Assembly (NCBI GenBank): GCA_046328115.1
Contig: JAXLXE010000002.1
Location: 310,001-374,000, forward strand
Direction: 5' to 3'
DNA: 64,000 nucleotides
Origin: JAXLXE01 sp046328115
GTDB taxonomy: Bacteria > Chloroflexota > UBA6077 > JACCZL01
Within the stretch, counting starts at the first letter, position 1, and every line of letters starts with the position of its first letter. The notes beneath the pieces are model-generated. The model was given only the letters and a program-made list of their open reading frames with translations. It made no database searches and was not told the DNA's origin. The translations under genes were made by a program, and so were the position numbers. Of this stretch, positions 34,636-42,918 are shown piece by piece.

Positions 34636-35829
34636 ATGAAGTCCAGCACGGACCGGATTCTCACCACCCACGTCGGGAGCATGCCTCGGCCAGAGGGCGT
34701 GCGCGAGCTGCTCCGCGCCAGGCGTGACGGGCACGCTATCGACGAGTCGCTTCTCGCCGAGCGCGTCCGCGCCGGCGTACACGACGCGGTGCGTCGACAA
34801 GGCCAGGTGGGGCTAGATGTCGTGTCGGACGGCGAGATCGGCAAGGTCACCTTTCTGTCCTACACCGATGAGCGCCTGAGCGGGTTCACACAGCTACGGA
34901 GCGGCGCCGCGGAGGTACCAGACTCCAACCCCGCCGGCACCTGGGACCGCCGCATCACCACCCGCCGCGAGTGGCAGGCGTTCCGCGAGTACTACGCCCG
35001 CTATCTCCCCATTGCCATGCCCCCGTCCGCGCCCCCCGCCGTGTGCACCGGCCCCATCCGCTACACCGGCCAGGCCATTCTCCAGCGCGAGCTTCAGACG
35101 TTTCGCCACGCCCTGCAGGGCGCCAATGTGGAGGAAGCGTTCGTTCCCGCCATCGCGCCCGCCATGGTAGGCCGCGGCCAGAACCAGCACTACGCCACAG
35201 AGGACGAGTACGTCTTCGCCATCGCGGAGGCGTTGAAGACCGAGTACCGCGCCATCGTGGACGCCGGCTTCATCCTCCAGATAGATGACCCCGGCCTGGG
35301 CGAGACCTGGGACATGATGATCCCACCGCCCACGCTGGACGAGTACCGGCGACTCCAGGGGCGCTTCATCGAAGCCCTCAACGGCGCGCTAGAGGGGATT
35401 CCGCCAGATCGCGTGCGCTACCACCTCTGCTGGGGAAGCTGGCAAGGACCCCACCTGGGAGATCTGGCCCTCCGTGACGTGATCGATCTCGTGCTCAGCG
35501 TCAAGGCAGGAGCGTACTCGATTGAAGCCGCCACCCCGCGCCATTCCTGGGAGTGGCGGATCTGGGAAGACGTCAAGCTGCCGGAAGGCAAGATCCTCAT
35601 CCCCGGCGTGATCGCCCACACCACCGCCGTCGTCGAACATCCGGAGACGATCGCAGAGCGCATCGCCAACTACGCCAGCATCGTCGGTCGTGAGCGCGTC
35701 ATCGCCGGCGCGGACTGCGGCTTTGCCCAGGGAGCGCTCTACGAGCGCCAGCATCCCACCGTCATGTGGGCCAAGTTTGAATCGCTCGTCGCCGGCGCCC
35801 GCCTCGCCTCCCAACGCCTGTGGGTGTGA
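34636..35829 (+). CDS. MetE C-terminal-like zinc methyltransferase
   Basis: 397 residues from ATG 34636 with GGGAGGGAG upstream. Cobalamin-independent methionine synthase fold (C-terminal barrel only): TTHVGSMPRPEGVRELL at the start, the zinc ligand pair H-x-C in RYHLCWGSW, Glu in SIEAATPRHSWEW and Cys in IAGADCGFAQG. The full N-terminal MetE domain is absent. Members of this short group are annotated as 5-methyltetrahydropteroyltriglutamate-homocysteine methyltransferase or epoxyalkane:CoM-transferase-like, so the thiol substrate is undetermined. Followed 24 bp later by PEP carboxylase. Confidence 0.87.
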   Translation: MKSSTDRILTTHVGSMPRPEGVRELLRARRDGHAIDESLLAERVRAGVHDAVRRQGQVGLDVVSDGEIGKVTFLSYTDERLSGFTQLRSGAAEVPDSNPAGTWDRRITTRREWQAFREYYARYLPIAMPPSAPPAVCTGPIRYTGQAILQRELQTFRHALQGANVEEAFVPAIAPAMVGRGQNQHYATEDEYVFAIAEALKTEYRAIVDAGFILQIDDPGLGETWDMMIPPPTLDEYRRLQGRFIEALNGALEGIPPDRVRYHLCWGSWQGPHLGDLALRDVIDLVLSVKAGAYSIEAATPRHSWEWRIWEDVKLPEGKILIPGVIAHTTAVVEHPETIAERIANYASIVGRERVIAGADCGFAQGALYERQHPTVMWAKFESLVAGARLASQRLWV

Positions 35830-35853
35830 TGTCGAGGCTCGCGGTCGCCCCAG

Positions 35854-38655
35854 ATGGCTGACTCGGACGGTGCCTCCAGGCGCCAGTCCGTCGAGCCAGC
35901 GCGCGAGCTCCGCGCGGACGTCCGCCACCTCGGCGAGCTCCTGGGCAGTGTCCTGCTCGACCAGGGCGGCCAGGCTCTGCTCGATGAGGTCGAGCGCCTG
36001 AGGCATACCGCCATCGCGGGGCGCGAGCACGGCACACCCGCGCTTCACGAGCTCGCCGAGATCGTACGAACCTCCAGCCGCCCCTCTCTCACCGCCCGCG
36101 CATTCGCCACTTACTTCCACGTCATCAACACGGCCGAGCGCTTCCACCGTATCCGCGCCCTGCGAGCCCGCCAGCGTACCGAGCCCACACCGAACCAGCG
36201 GGAGTCCATCGCCCAGGCCATGGCCTCCATCCCGGCAGACCTGGGCCCGGCCCCCGTTCAGCAACGTCTGCGCGAGATCTCGGTGATGCCGGTGTTCACG
36301 GCGCACCCCACGGAGGCCCGCCGGCGCACCGTCCTCTGGCACCTGACGCGTCTGGGCGATCTGGTGGGGGCCAGAGACGATCCACGCCTGTCACCAGCGG
36401 AGCTCGGGCATCTGGACCGCCAGATGCTGGAGAACATCACCCTCCTATGGCAGACGGATGAAGTGCGGTTGAGCCGGCCGGGGGTGCTGGATGAAGTGCG
36501 GAGCACGCTGGCGCAGGTAGGCCAGAGCCTGTACCAGGTCGTCCCGCGGCTGCACGCCAGCCTGTCCACCGCGTGCAGCGCCCGGTACGGAGACAAGCTG
36601 GAAGCGCCGCCGGTGCCGGTCCGCTTCGGCTCCTGGGTCGGCGGCGATCGCGACGGCAACCCAAACGTGACCGCGGAGATAACCCGCGCCACCATCCGGG
36701 AACACCGTCGCCTCGTGCTGGACCTATATTTGGAGGACGTGCGAGCGCTGGGCCAGCACCTCAGCGTCTCTCGCACCCGCGCCGCGATCTCTCGAGAGCT
36801 CGATGACTCCCTGGCTGAAGACGCTCGCGCGCTGCCAGACACCGCGTCAGACATCGAGCGCCACGCCCACTTCGAGCCGTACCGAGCCAAGTGCATCGCC
36901 ATATACGAGCGCCTGACCAGAACCCGCGCCGGCGTGCTCGAGGCGCGTCAGATTCCCGGCGCCTACGCCAGTGCCGCGCACCTGCTCCACGACCTCACGC
37001 TCATGCAAAGCAGCCTGCAGGAGAACGCCGCCAAAGGACTGGCCACCGGCGCGCTCCGCGACACCATCGTGCGCGTCAGCGCGTTCGGGCTCCACTTCGC
37101 CGAGCTCGAGATCCGGCAGCACAGCGCCCGCCACGAAAGCGCGGTCACCGAGCTCCTGCGCGCCGCGGACATCGCCAGCGACTTCGCGAGTCTGGACGAG
37201 CCCGCCAGAATCGGCGTCCTGGAGCAAGTACTCGCCCGGGACCACCCGCTCGCCGTCAGTCCCGCGGGACTCTCAGACCAGACGCGCGATGTCCTGGATA
37301 CCCTCGCCGCGGTGCGCGATGTCCAGATCCAGCTCGGTCGCCAGGCGTGCTGCACCTACATCGTCAGCATGACCCGCGACGCCAGCGACCTGCTCGCCGT
37401 GCTGGTGCTCGCCCAGCAGGCCGGGCTCTACCCGCCCGGGCGCGAGCCGGCCGGACTGGGCATCAGAGTGGTCCCGCTCTTCGAGACCATCGCCGAGCTC
37501 CGCCGCGCGTCGATGATCCTGAGCGATGCGCTCGACTCACCCGCCTACCAGCGAAACCTGCGCGGTTGGGACGACGACCAGCACATCATGCTGGGCTATT
37601 CAGACAGCAACAAAGACGGCGGATACGTCTCGTCCATCTGGGAGCTGTACCGGGCCCAGCGCGCACTGGTGGCCACGGCGGATGCGCGAAACGTCCGGCT
37701 GCTCCTGTTTCACGGCCGCGGGGGCGCCATCGGCCGCGGCGGGGGACCAATGCACCGCGCCATCCTGGCCCAGCCGCTGGGCGCGTACGGCGGGCGGATC
37801 AAGGTCACCGAGCAGGGCGAGGTGGTCTACGCCCGCTACGCCGACCCGCAGATCGCGCGACGCCACCTGGAGCAGGTCCTCAGCGCCGTCATCCGCGCCC
37901 AGCTAGACCCGCGCGTCCAGGCCGGACATGCACCCCCGGATCCCAGTTGGAGCGGGCTAGTGGACGCGCTCGCTGAGCACGCACGAACTGCCTACCGCGA
38001 TCTAGTGTACGGGACAGACTCGTTCCTGGACTTCTTCCAGCAGGCCACGCCCATCGACCTGCTCGCCCAGCTCAACCTGGCATCGCGCCCCGTCAGCAGG
38101 GCCAACCAGGGAAGCATCGAGGACCTGCGCGCCATCCCCTGGGTCTTCGCGTGGACCCAGGTCCGCTGCAACCTGCCCGGTTGGTACGGACTCGGCTCGG
38201 CCCTGGCCCACGCCACGCGGGACCCGTCCAGCCTCGAACGCCTGCGCCAGATGTACCAGCGCTGGCCGTTCTTCCAATCGCTGCTGGACAACGCCCAGAT
38301 CAGCCTGGGCACCGCATCCATGGAGGTCACCCGACTCTACGCCACGCTCGTCCGTAGCGCCCCCGTCCGCGAGGCCGTCCTCCCGCGGATCGAGGCAGAG
38401 TACGCCCGCGCCGTGGAGGCGGTCCTGCGCATCACCCAGCAGCAACAGATCCTGGAGCGCGCGCCCCTTCTGCGTGGCTCGATCGCGCTGCGAAACCCTT
38501 ACGTCGATCCGCTGCACTGCATCCAGATCAACCTCCTCAGTCAATGGCGAGCCCTCAATCCAGAGCAACGCGCCGAACCAGCCGGCCGCGACCTGCTCAG
38601 CGCCCTCCTGCAGACGGTCAACGGCATTGCCGCAGGCGTCCAGAGCACCGGCTGA
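35854..38655 (+). CDS. ppc: Phosphoenolpyruvate carboxylase
   Basis: 933 residues, close to the usual 880-960. Adds bicarbonate to PEP to give oxaloacetate. The catalytic His lies in VMPVFTAHPTEARRRTVL, with VRFGSWVGGDRDGNPNVT, the MLGYSDSNKDGGYVSSIWEL segment, the mobile loop FHGRGGAIGRGGGP and a C-terminal RNPYVDPLHCIQINLL. Ends STG, like the C-terminal Gly of the family. ATG start with little ribosome-site signal; it follows the MetE-like gene by 24 bp and may be read through from it. Confidence 0.96.
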   Translation: MADSDGASRRQSVEPARELRADVRHLGELLGSVLLDQGGQALLDEVERLRHTAIAGREHGTPALHELAEIVRTSSRPSLTARAFATYFHVINTAERFHRIRALRARQRTEPTPNQRESIAQAMASIPADLGPAPVQQRLREISVMPVFTAHPTEARRRTVLWHLTRLGDLVGARDDPRLSPAELGHLDRQMLENITLLWQTDEVRLSRPGVLDEVRSTLAQVGQSLYQVVPRLHASLSTACSARYGDKLEAPPVPVRFGSWVGGDRDGNPNVTAEITRATIREHRRLVLDLYLEDVRALGQHLSVSRTRAAISRELDDSLAEDARALPDTASDIERHAHFEPYRAKCIAIYERLTRTRAGVLEARQIPGAYASAAHLLHDLTLMQSSLQENAAKGLATGALRDTIVRVSAFGLHFAELEIRQHSARHESAVTELLRAADIASDFASLDEPARIGVLEQVLARDHPLAVSPAGLSDQTRDVLDTLAAVRDVQIQLGRQACCTYIVSMTRDASDLLAVLVLAQQAGLYPPGREPAGLGIRVVPLFETIAELRRASMILSDALDSPAYQRNLRGWDDDQHIMLGYSDSNKDGGYVSSIWELYRAQRALVATADARNVRLLLFHGRGGAIGRGGGPMHRAILAQPLGAYGGRIKVTEQGEVVYARYADPQIARRHLEQVLSAVIRAQLDPRVQAGHAPPDPSWSGLVDALAEHARTAYRDLVYGTDSFLDFFQQATPIDLLAQLNLASRPVSRANQGSIEDLRAIPWVFAWTQVRCNLPGWYGLGSALAHATRDPSSLERLRQMYQRWPFFQSLLDNAQISLGTASMEVTRLYATLVRSAPVREAVLPRIEAEYARAVEAVLRITQQQQILERAPLLRGSIALRNPYVDPLHCIQINLLSQWRALNPEQRAEPAGRDLLSALLQTVNGIAAGVQSTG

Positions 38656-38688
38656 CCCACGTGACGGCCCCGAGCCGCCACGATCAAG

Positions 38689-39285
38689 TCAGGGAGCTAG
38701 CCTCTCAGCCTCGGCAAACTCAACCCGCTCATAGATGTCCCGCAGCGCCACGTCCACACCTATCGCCGCGAGCGGAAGCCGCGCGTCAAGTCCCTGAAGC
38801 GTGAACAGAGACCACATCTCACCCTGCCGCGTGAACAGCTCTATCAGCGGCGCCGTCTGAGAGACAATCACGTACGCCTGCAAGGAACCGATCTTTCGGT
38901 AGTGTAGGAACTTCGCGCCGCGGTCGTACGCCTCAGTGGACGGCAACAGGACCTCGATGATGATCCGTGGGTTGAGCAGCGTGTCTGCGTGGGAGTTCTC
39001 CATCTGGATCTCTCCGCACGCCACCGCGATGTCGGGATAGACGTAGAGCCCTGTCTCGAGTACCTTGACCCGCATATCGCTCATGAAGACCTCGCACGGG
39101 CCGCCGCGCAGCGCCGTCCGTAACGAGACGAAGAGGTCGCCGACGATGAAATTGTGGGCGCGGCTCGCCCCAGTCATCGCCACGATCTCACCATCGATGA
39201 GCTCGTGCTTCAACGGGCTCGCGCGCTCTAGCGCCAAATATTCGTCGGCGCTGTATCTCTTGCGAACGCTCGCTGGCTCGACCAC
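38689..39285 (-). CDS. Uma2-family (DUF820) putative nuclease, copy 2
   Basis: 198 residues. Same family as the protein at 16123: YSADEYLALERASPLKHELI, DGEIVAMTGASRAHNFIVGD, EVFMSDMRVKV, YVYPDIAVACGEIQ and RIIIEVLLPSTEAYDRGAKF, including the PD-(D/E)XK-like acidic residues. The two copies share layout and many residues but are not near-identical, so they are old paralogues. Convergent with PEP carboxylase. Confidence 0.85.
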   Translation of the reverse strand: MVEPASVRKRYSADEYLALERASPLKHELIDGEIVAMTGASRAHNFIVGDLFVSLRTALRGGPCEVFMSDMRVKVLETGLYVYPDIAVACGEIQMENSHADTLLNPRIIIEVLLPSTEAYDRGAKFLHYRKIGSLQAYVIVSQTAPLIELFTRQGEMWSLFTLQGLDARLPLAAIGVDVALRDIYERVEFAEAERLAP

Positions 39286-39424
39286 GCTGACCCCTTCTCA
39301 CGCTGCCGCTGTGAGAGGCTCCGGCGGTTCCCACAGTTCTCACATCAAACCCCGTCAACACCCGTGTCCAGCGCCTGAGCGCGCTATCATGGCCTGGCAG
39401 CCACGCCGCCGGGAGAGTCGATTC

Positions 39425-40540
39425 ATGGTCCAGACCGCGTATGTGCCAGCAGCCGCCCCCTCCTGGGAGCGACGACCTCCCACCGAGCTGGGACTCCGTC
39501 CGGACGCGCTCACCCATGCGGCCGAGTACCATCGCCAGCACGAGACGCCCTGGCACACCGACATCGCCCGCGTGCTCCGCGCCAACAATCGGGGCGAGCG
39601 CGAACACGGCGCCGTCATTGGCCCAGTCCAAGAACGCGGTGGCGTCGCCGGTCTCGTAGTCAGGCACGGCTACGTCGCCGCGGAGTGGGGTGACGTCGAG
39701 CGCGTCGACATGACCTTCAGCGTTGCCAAAAGCTACCTCGCCACCATCGCCGGCCTCGCGTTGGACAACGGCCTCATCCGAGACCTCGACGAGCCCGTGC
39801 GCGCCACCGTCGACGACGGCGGGTTCGACCCGCCCCACAACGACCGCATCACCTGGCGGCACCTACTCCAGCAGAACAGCGAATGGCACGGCACCCTCTG
39901 GGACAAGCCAGACTCGGTAGACGCCAACCGGGGCGTGGGCGGCACCACCTGGGCAGACGCGCAAAAGGGCACCCCGCGCGAGCTCAAAGAGCCCGGCACG
40001 TACTTTGAATACAACGATGTCCGCGTCAATCGCCTCGCCCTCGCCCTACTCCGCCGCTTCCAGGAGCCACTGCCGTCCGTCCTCAAGCGGTCCATCATGG
40101 ACCCCATCGGCGCCTCCAGCACCTGGGTCTGGCACGGCTACGAGAACTCCTACGTACAGATCGGCGGCCAGCGCGTCCAGTCCGTCAGCGGCGGCGGTCA
40201 CTGGGGCGGCGGCCTCTGGGCCAGCACGCTTGACCACGCCAGGTTTGGCCTGCTCTATCTCCGTCGCGGCCACTGGGGCAGCCGCCAGCTCCTCTCCGAA
40301 CGCTGGATCCACATCGCCACCACGCCCAGCAGCACCAATCCAGTCTACGGCTGCCTCTGGTGGCTCAACACCAACCGCGCCCAGTATCCGAGTGCCCCAC
40401 CCAGCAGCTACGCGGCCGTCGGCGCGGGAACCAACGTCATCTGGATCGACCCCGAGCACGATCTGATGGTAGTCGCGCGCTGGGTCGATCCAGCGTCGGT
40501 GGACGGGCTCATCGCCGCCGTGCTGGCCTCCGTCGACTGA
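39425..40540 (+). CDS. Serine hydrolase (beta-lactamase class C family)
   Basis: 371 residues from ATG 39425 with GGGAGAG upstream; the long open frame back to 39065 is the antisense of Uma2. S-x-x-K nucleophile in MTFSVAKSYLATIAG, a DEPVRATVDDGGFDPPHNDR segment, ITWRHLLQQNSEW, the Tyr-x-Asn motif in YFEYNDVRVNRLALALLRRF, and GGHWGGGLWASTLDHARFGL late. Typical of esterase/EstB-like or D-aminopeptidase-like members; not necessarily a beta-lactamase. No signal peptide seen. Confidence 0.9.
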   Translation: MVQTAYVPAAAPSWERRPPTELGLRPDALTHAAEYHRQHETPWHTDIARVLRANNRGEREHGAVIGPVQERGGVAGLVVRHGYVAAEWGDVERVDMTFSVAKSYLATIAGLALDNGLIRDLDEPVRATVDDGGFDPPHNDRITWRHLLQQNSEWHGTLWDKPDSVDANRGVGGTTWADAQKGTPRELKEPGTYFEYNDVRVNRLALALLRRFQEPLPSVLKRSIMDPIGASSTWVWHGYENSYVQIGGQRVQSVSGGGHWGGGLWASTLDHARFGLLYLRRGHWGSRQLLSERWIHIATTPSSTNPVYGCLWWLNTNRAQYPSAPPSSYAAVGAGTNVIWIDPEHDLMVVARWVDPASVDGLIAAVLASVD

Positions 40541-40691
40541 CGAGATGCGTTGCTCCCAACGAAATCGTGGCCCTGTTCCCGATCAAGCGATCACACTCCT
40601 CTATAGGCAGACCGTAGGCAGACACCGCCGCGGCCGGAGTTGGCAAGGGAGCCCGCCAGTCTCGATCGGGCTGCCTGTGGAGTACCACGCC

Positions 40692-41051
40692 ATGAGCCTG
40701 ACCATTCGCCTTCGCACGATGTTCCTGTGCGCCGCCGCGGCTAGCATGCTGGTCGCCTCCGCCTGCTCCAGCCCGCCCGCCGCCACCGCAAAGCCCGCCG
40801 CGGCCACTGGTTCAGCAGCAGCCCCATCAACCGCCGGCAAGGTCAACGCCAACACGGCCAGCCGGGCCGATCTCCAGAAGGCTTTCGAGACCGCCGGCAT
40901 CTCAAACGCCGCCCGCTGGGCACGCGAGGTGGAGGAGTACCGCCCCTATCCCACGGACGACCCCGGCTTCGCCAAACTCCGCAAGGAGCTCGCCAAATAC
41001 AACCCCGGCCCCGGCGTCGTCGACCAGATCGTCGCCACGCTCGCCCTGTAG
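40692..41051 (+). CDS. Small lipoprotein with helix-hairpin-helix (ComEA-like) domain
   Basis: 119 residues from ATG 40692. Residues 1-22 are a lipoprotein signal with lipobox ASAC; an Ala/Pro/Thr linker follows to about residue 50. The rest, KVNANTASRADLQKAFETAG and the following ISNAARWAREVEEYRPYP, resembles the HhH domain of ComEA-like proteins, which bind DNA outside the membrane during uptake. No other competence genes are nearby, so function is open. The next gene starts 11 bp downstream. Confidence 0.75.
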   Translation: MSLTIRLRTMFLCAAAASMLVASACSSPPAATAKPAAATGSAAAPSTAGKVNANTASRADLQKAFETAGISNAARWAREVEEYRPYPTDDPGFAKLRKELAKYNPGPGVVDQIVATLAL

Positions 41052-41061
41052 CGCCGCCCGC

Positions 41062-41520
41062 GTGCCAGCCGATTCAGCCCAGCCACTGCGGCGCGGCCTG
41101 TTTTGGCTGGCGGGCGCATCGCTGCTCGGCATCGCCGCCGAGCTTGCGATGTCCCGCCATTGGTCGCAGCCCAGCCAGGGGATCGCCTGGCTGGCGCTGG
41201 CCGGGCTCGCCGTCGCCATCGTGCTCGGATCGCGCAGTGCCTCGCCACGGTCCACGCGGACCGCGCGCCTCGTCTGCTGGCTCGTGCTCGCCGCGGCGAT
41301 CTTCGGCATCTGGGAACACGTTTACTCCAACTTCGACGCCGCGCCGCTCGATCAGCGCTACGCCGACGCGTGGGACAGCCTGAACCCCATGACCCAGTGG
41401 TGGCTCGCCGCCACGAAGGGCGTTGGCCCCTCGCCGCCCCTCGCCCCAGCCGCGCTGGCCTACGCCAGCATCATCGTGCTTCTCGTCACGACCGGCCCGC
41501 CTCGCCACCAGAATCCGTAG
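41062..41520 (+). CDS. Small integral membrane protein, function unknown
   Basis: 152 residues, GTG start. Four likely membrane spans: about 12-30 (FWLAGASLLGIAAEL), 41-57 (IAWLALAGLAVAIVL), 70-87 (LVCWLVLAAAIFGIW) and 128-144 (AALAYASIIVLLVTT), with a loop containing DAWDSLNPMTQWW. Not recognised. Co-directional and 11 bp downstream of the HhH lipoprotein, so possibly translated with it. Confidence 0.7.
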   Translation: MPADSAQPLRRGLFWLAGASLLGIAAELAMSRHWSQPSQGIAWLALAGLAVAIVLGSRSASPRSTRTARLVCWLVLAAAIFGIWEHVYSNFDAAPLDQRYADAWDSLNPMTQWWLAATKGVGPSPPLAPAALAYASIIVLLVTTGPPRHQNP

Positions 41521-41541
41521 TCCGCGACATCGGCGCGGCCG

Positions 41542-42684
41542 TCAGATCCCGCGCTCAGTCCACCGCTTGCTAGGCACGTACGGGTGGGCCCGCGCCACGG
41601 TCTCATCCAGCGTAATACCCAGCCCCGGACCGCTCGGCAGTGGCACGTGGTTGCCCGTCCGGCGCGGCTGGTCTGGACAGAGGTCGAAGAACCACGGTTC
41701 GTAGTACTCAGCGTGGTATTCCTGGATCAGGAAGTTCTGCGTGGAGGCGGCCACGTGAAAGCTGGCAACCGTGCCAACGGGGCTGTTCGTGTTGTGCGGC
41801 GCCACCAGTACGTGCTGGCACTCCGCCACGGCCGCGATCTTCTTGAGCTCCGTGATCCCGCCCGCGTTGCAGATGTCCGGCTGCAGGATGTCCACGGCCT
41901 CGGCCTTCACCAGTTCGTAGAAGGGAAACTTGGTGAACAGCCGTTCGCCCGTCGCGATCGGAATCCGCACGTGCCGCCTCACCTGGGCCATCTCCGAGAC
42001 GCTCTCTTGTGAGACCGGCTCCTCGAACCAGAACGGTCGGTAGCGCTCCAACCGCTGTCCCAGGTGCACCGCCGTGGCCACGTTGAACTTGGCGTGGACC
42101 TCCACCAGGATGTCCGCGTGCGGACCCACCGCCTCGCGCACCGCTGCCACGCGGGCCTCGGCCAGATCAGCCTCGGCGGGCGAGATCGTGTAGAAGTTGG
42201 TCTGCCCAAACGGGTCGAACTTCATGGCGTCGAAGCCGCGCGCCACCACCTGCCGCGCCTCCTCCGCGTTCTGCTCCGGCGAGCCCGGATTCGTGTACCA
42301 GCCGTTCGCGTACACCCGGATCGTGTCGCGCAGCGGGCCGCCCAGCAGCTCGTACACCGGCCGTCCCAGCACCTTGCCCTTCAGGTCCCACAGGGCAATG
42401 TCGATGCCGGACAGCGCGGTGGCATCAATCGCGCCACCCCGCGCCTTGGCGTCCTGGTACAGCCTCGTCCAGTGCAGCTCGTGGGCCATCGGGTCCTTGC
42501 CCACCAGGTACTGCTCCACCCACTCGCAGAGCAGGCCGATGATCGGATCATCATGCCCATGGAGCGAGGCCTCGCCCAGGCCGTACAGGCCCTCGTCCGT
42601 GAGCAGCTTCAGCAGCAACCAGTGTCGACGCGCGTTACGGTGGAACGTCCCCACCAGGAAGGTCTCGATGCCGGTGATCTTCAC
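41542..42684 (-). CDS. Enolase-superfamily dehydratase (mandelate racemase/galactonate dehydratase type)
   Basis: 380 residues. N-terminal cap MKITGIETFLVGTFHRNARR; barrel motifs ALSGIDIALWDLKGKVLGRP, the Lys-containing FDAMKFDPFG, metal ligands in ILVEVHAKFN, FWFEEPVSQE and PIATGERLF, and the His base in LVAPHNTNSPVG. These fit D-galactonate or a related sugar-acid dehydratase in the MR subgroup. No sugar-acid kinase or aldolase neighbours help to choose a substrate. The gap 42685-42918 shows nothing. Confidence 0.92.
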   Translation of the reverse strand: MKITGIETFLVGTFHRNARRHWLLLKLLTDEGLYGLGEASLHGHDDPIIGLLCEWVEQYLVGKDPMAHELHWTRLYQDAKARGGAIDATALSGIDIALWDLKGKVLGRPVYELLGGPLRDTIRVYANGWYTNPGSPEQNAEEARQVVARGFDAMKFDPFGQTNFYTISPAEADLAEARVAAVREAVGPHADILVEVHAKFNVATAVHLGQRLERYRPFWFEEPVSQESVSEMAQVRRHVRIPIATGERLFTKFPFYELVKAEAVDILQPDICNAGGITELKKIAAVAECQHVLVAPHNTNSPVGTVASFHVAASTQNFLIQEYHAEYYEPWFFDLCPDQPRRTGNHVPLPSGPGLGITLDETVARAHPYVPSKRWTERGI

Positions 42685-42918
42685 AGTGACGCCTCCCGTC
42701 GCGGCACATCCTACGCGGCATCCCAGTGCGAGGTCGACTCGCCCCCTGGGTGCGGGAGCACCTCAAAGGTGTCGGCCATGCCCCCCTGCCCGGCCGCATG
42801 CAGCGTTAGGGCGCCACTCTGGCGTCGCCTACTCCCCGCCAGCGCACCCGTCAGGACCCCCCATCGTCCTAACTCAGCGACTCCCTGATCGCGCCGAGTC
42901 ACGACAAGCCGACCGCGG

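Noticed and set aside
39425..40540. Antibiotic-resistance beta-lactamase
   Set aside because: Only the general class C/serine-hydrolase motifs are present, with no signal peptide; most such genes are esterases or peptidases.
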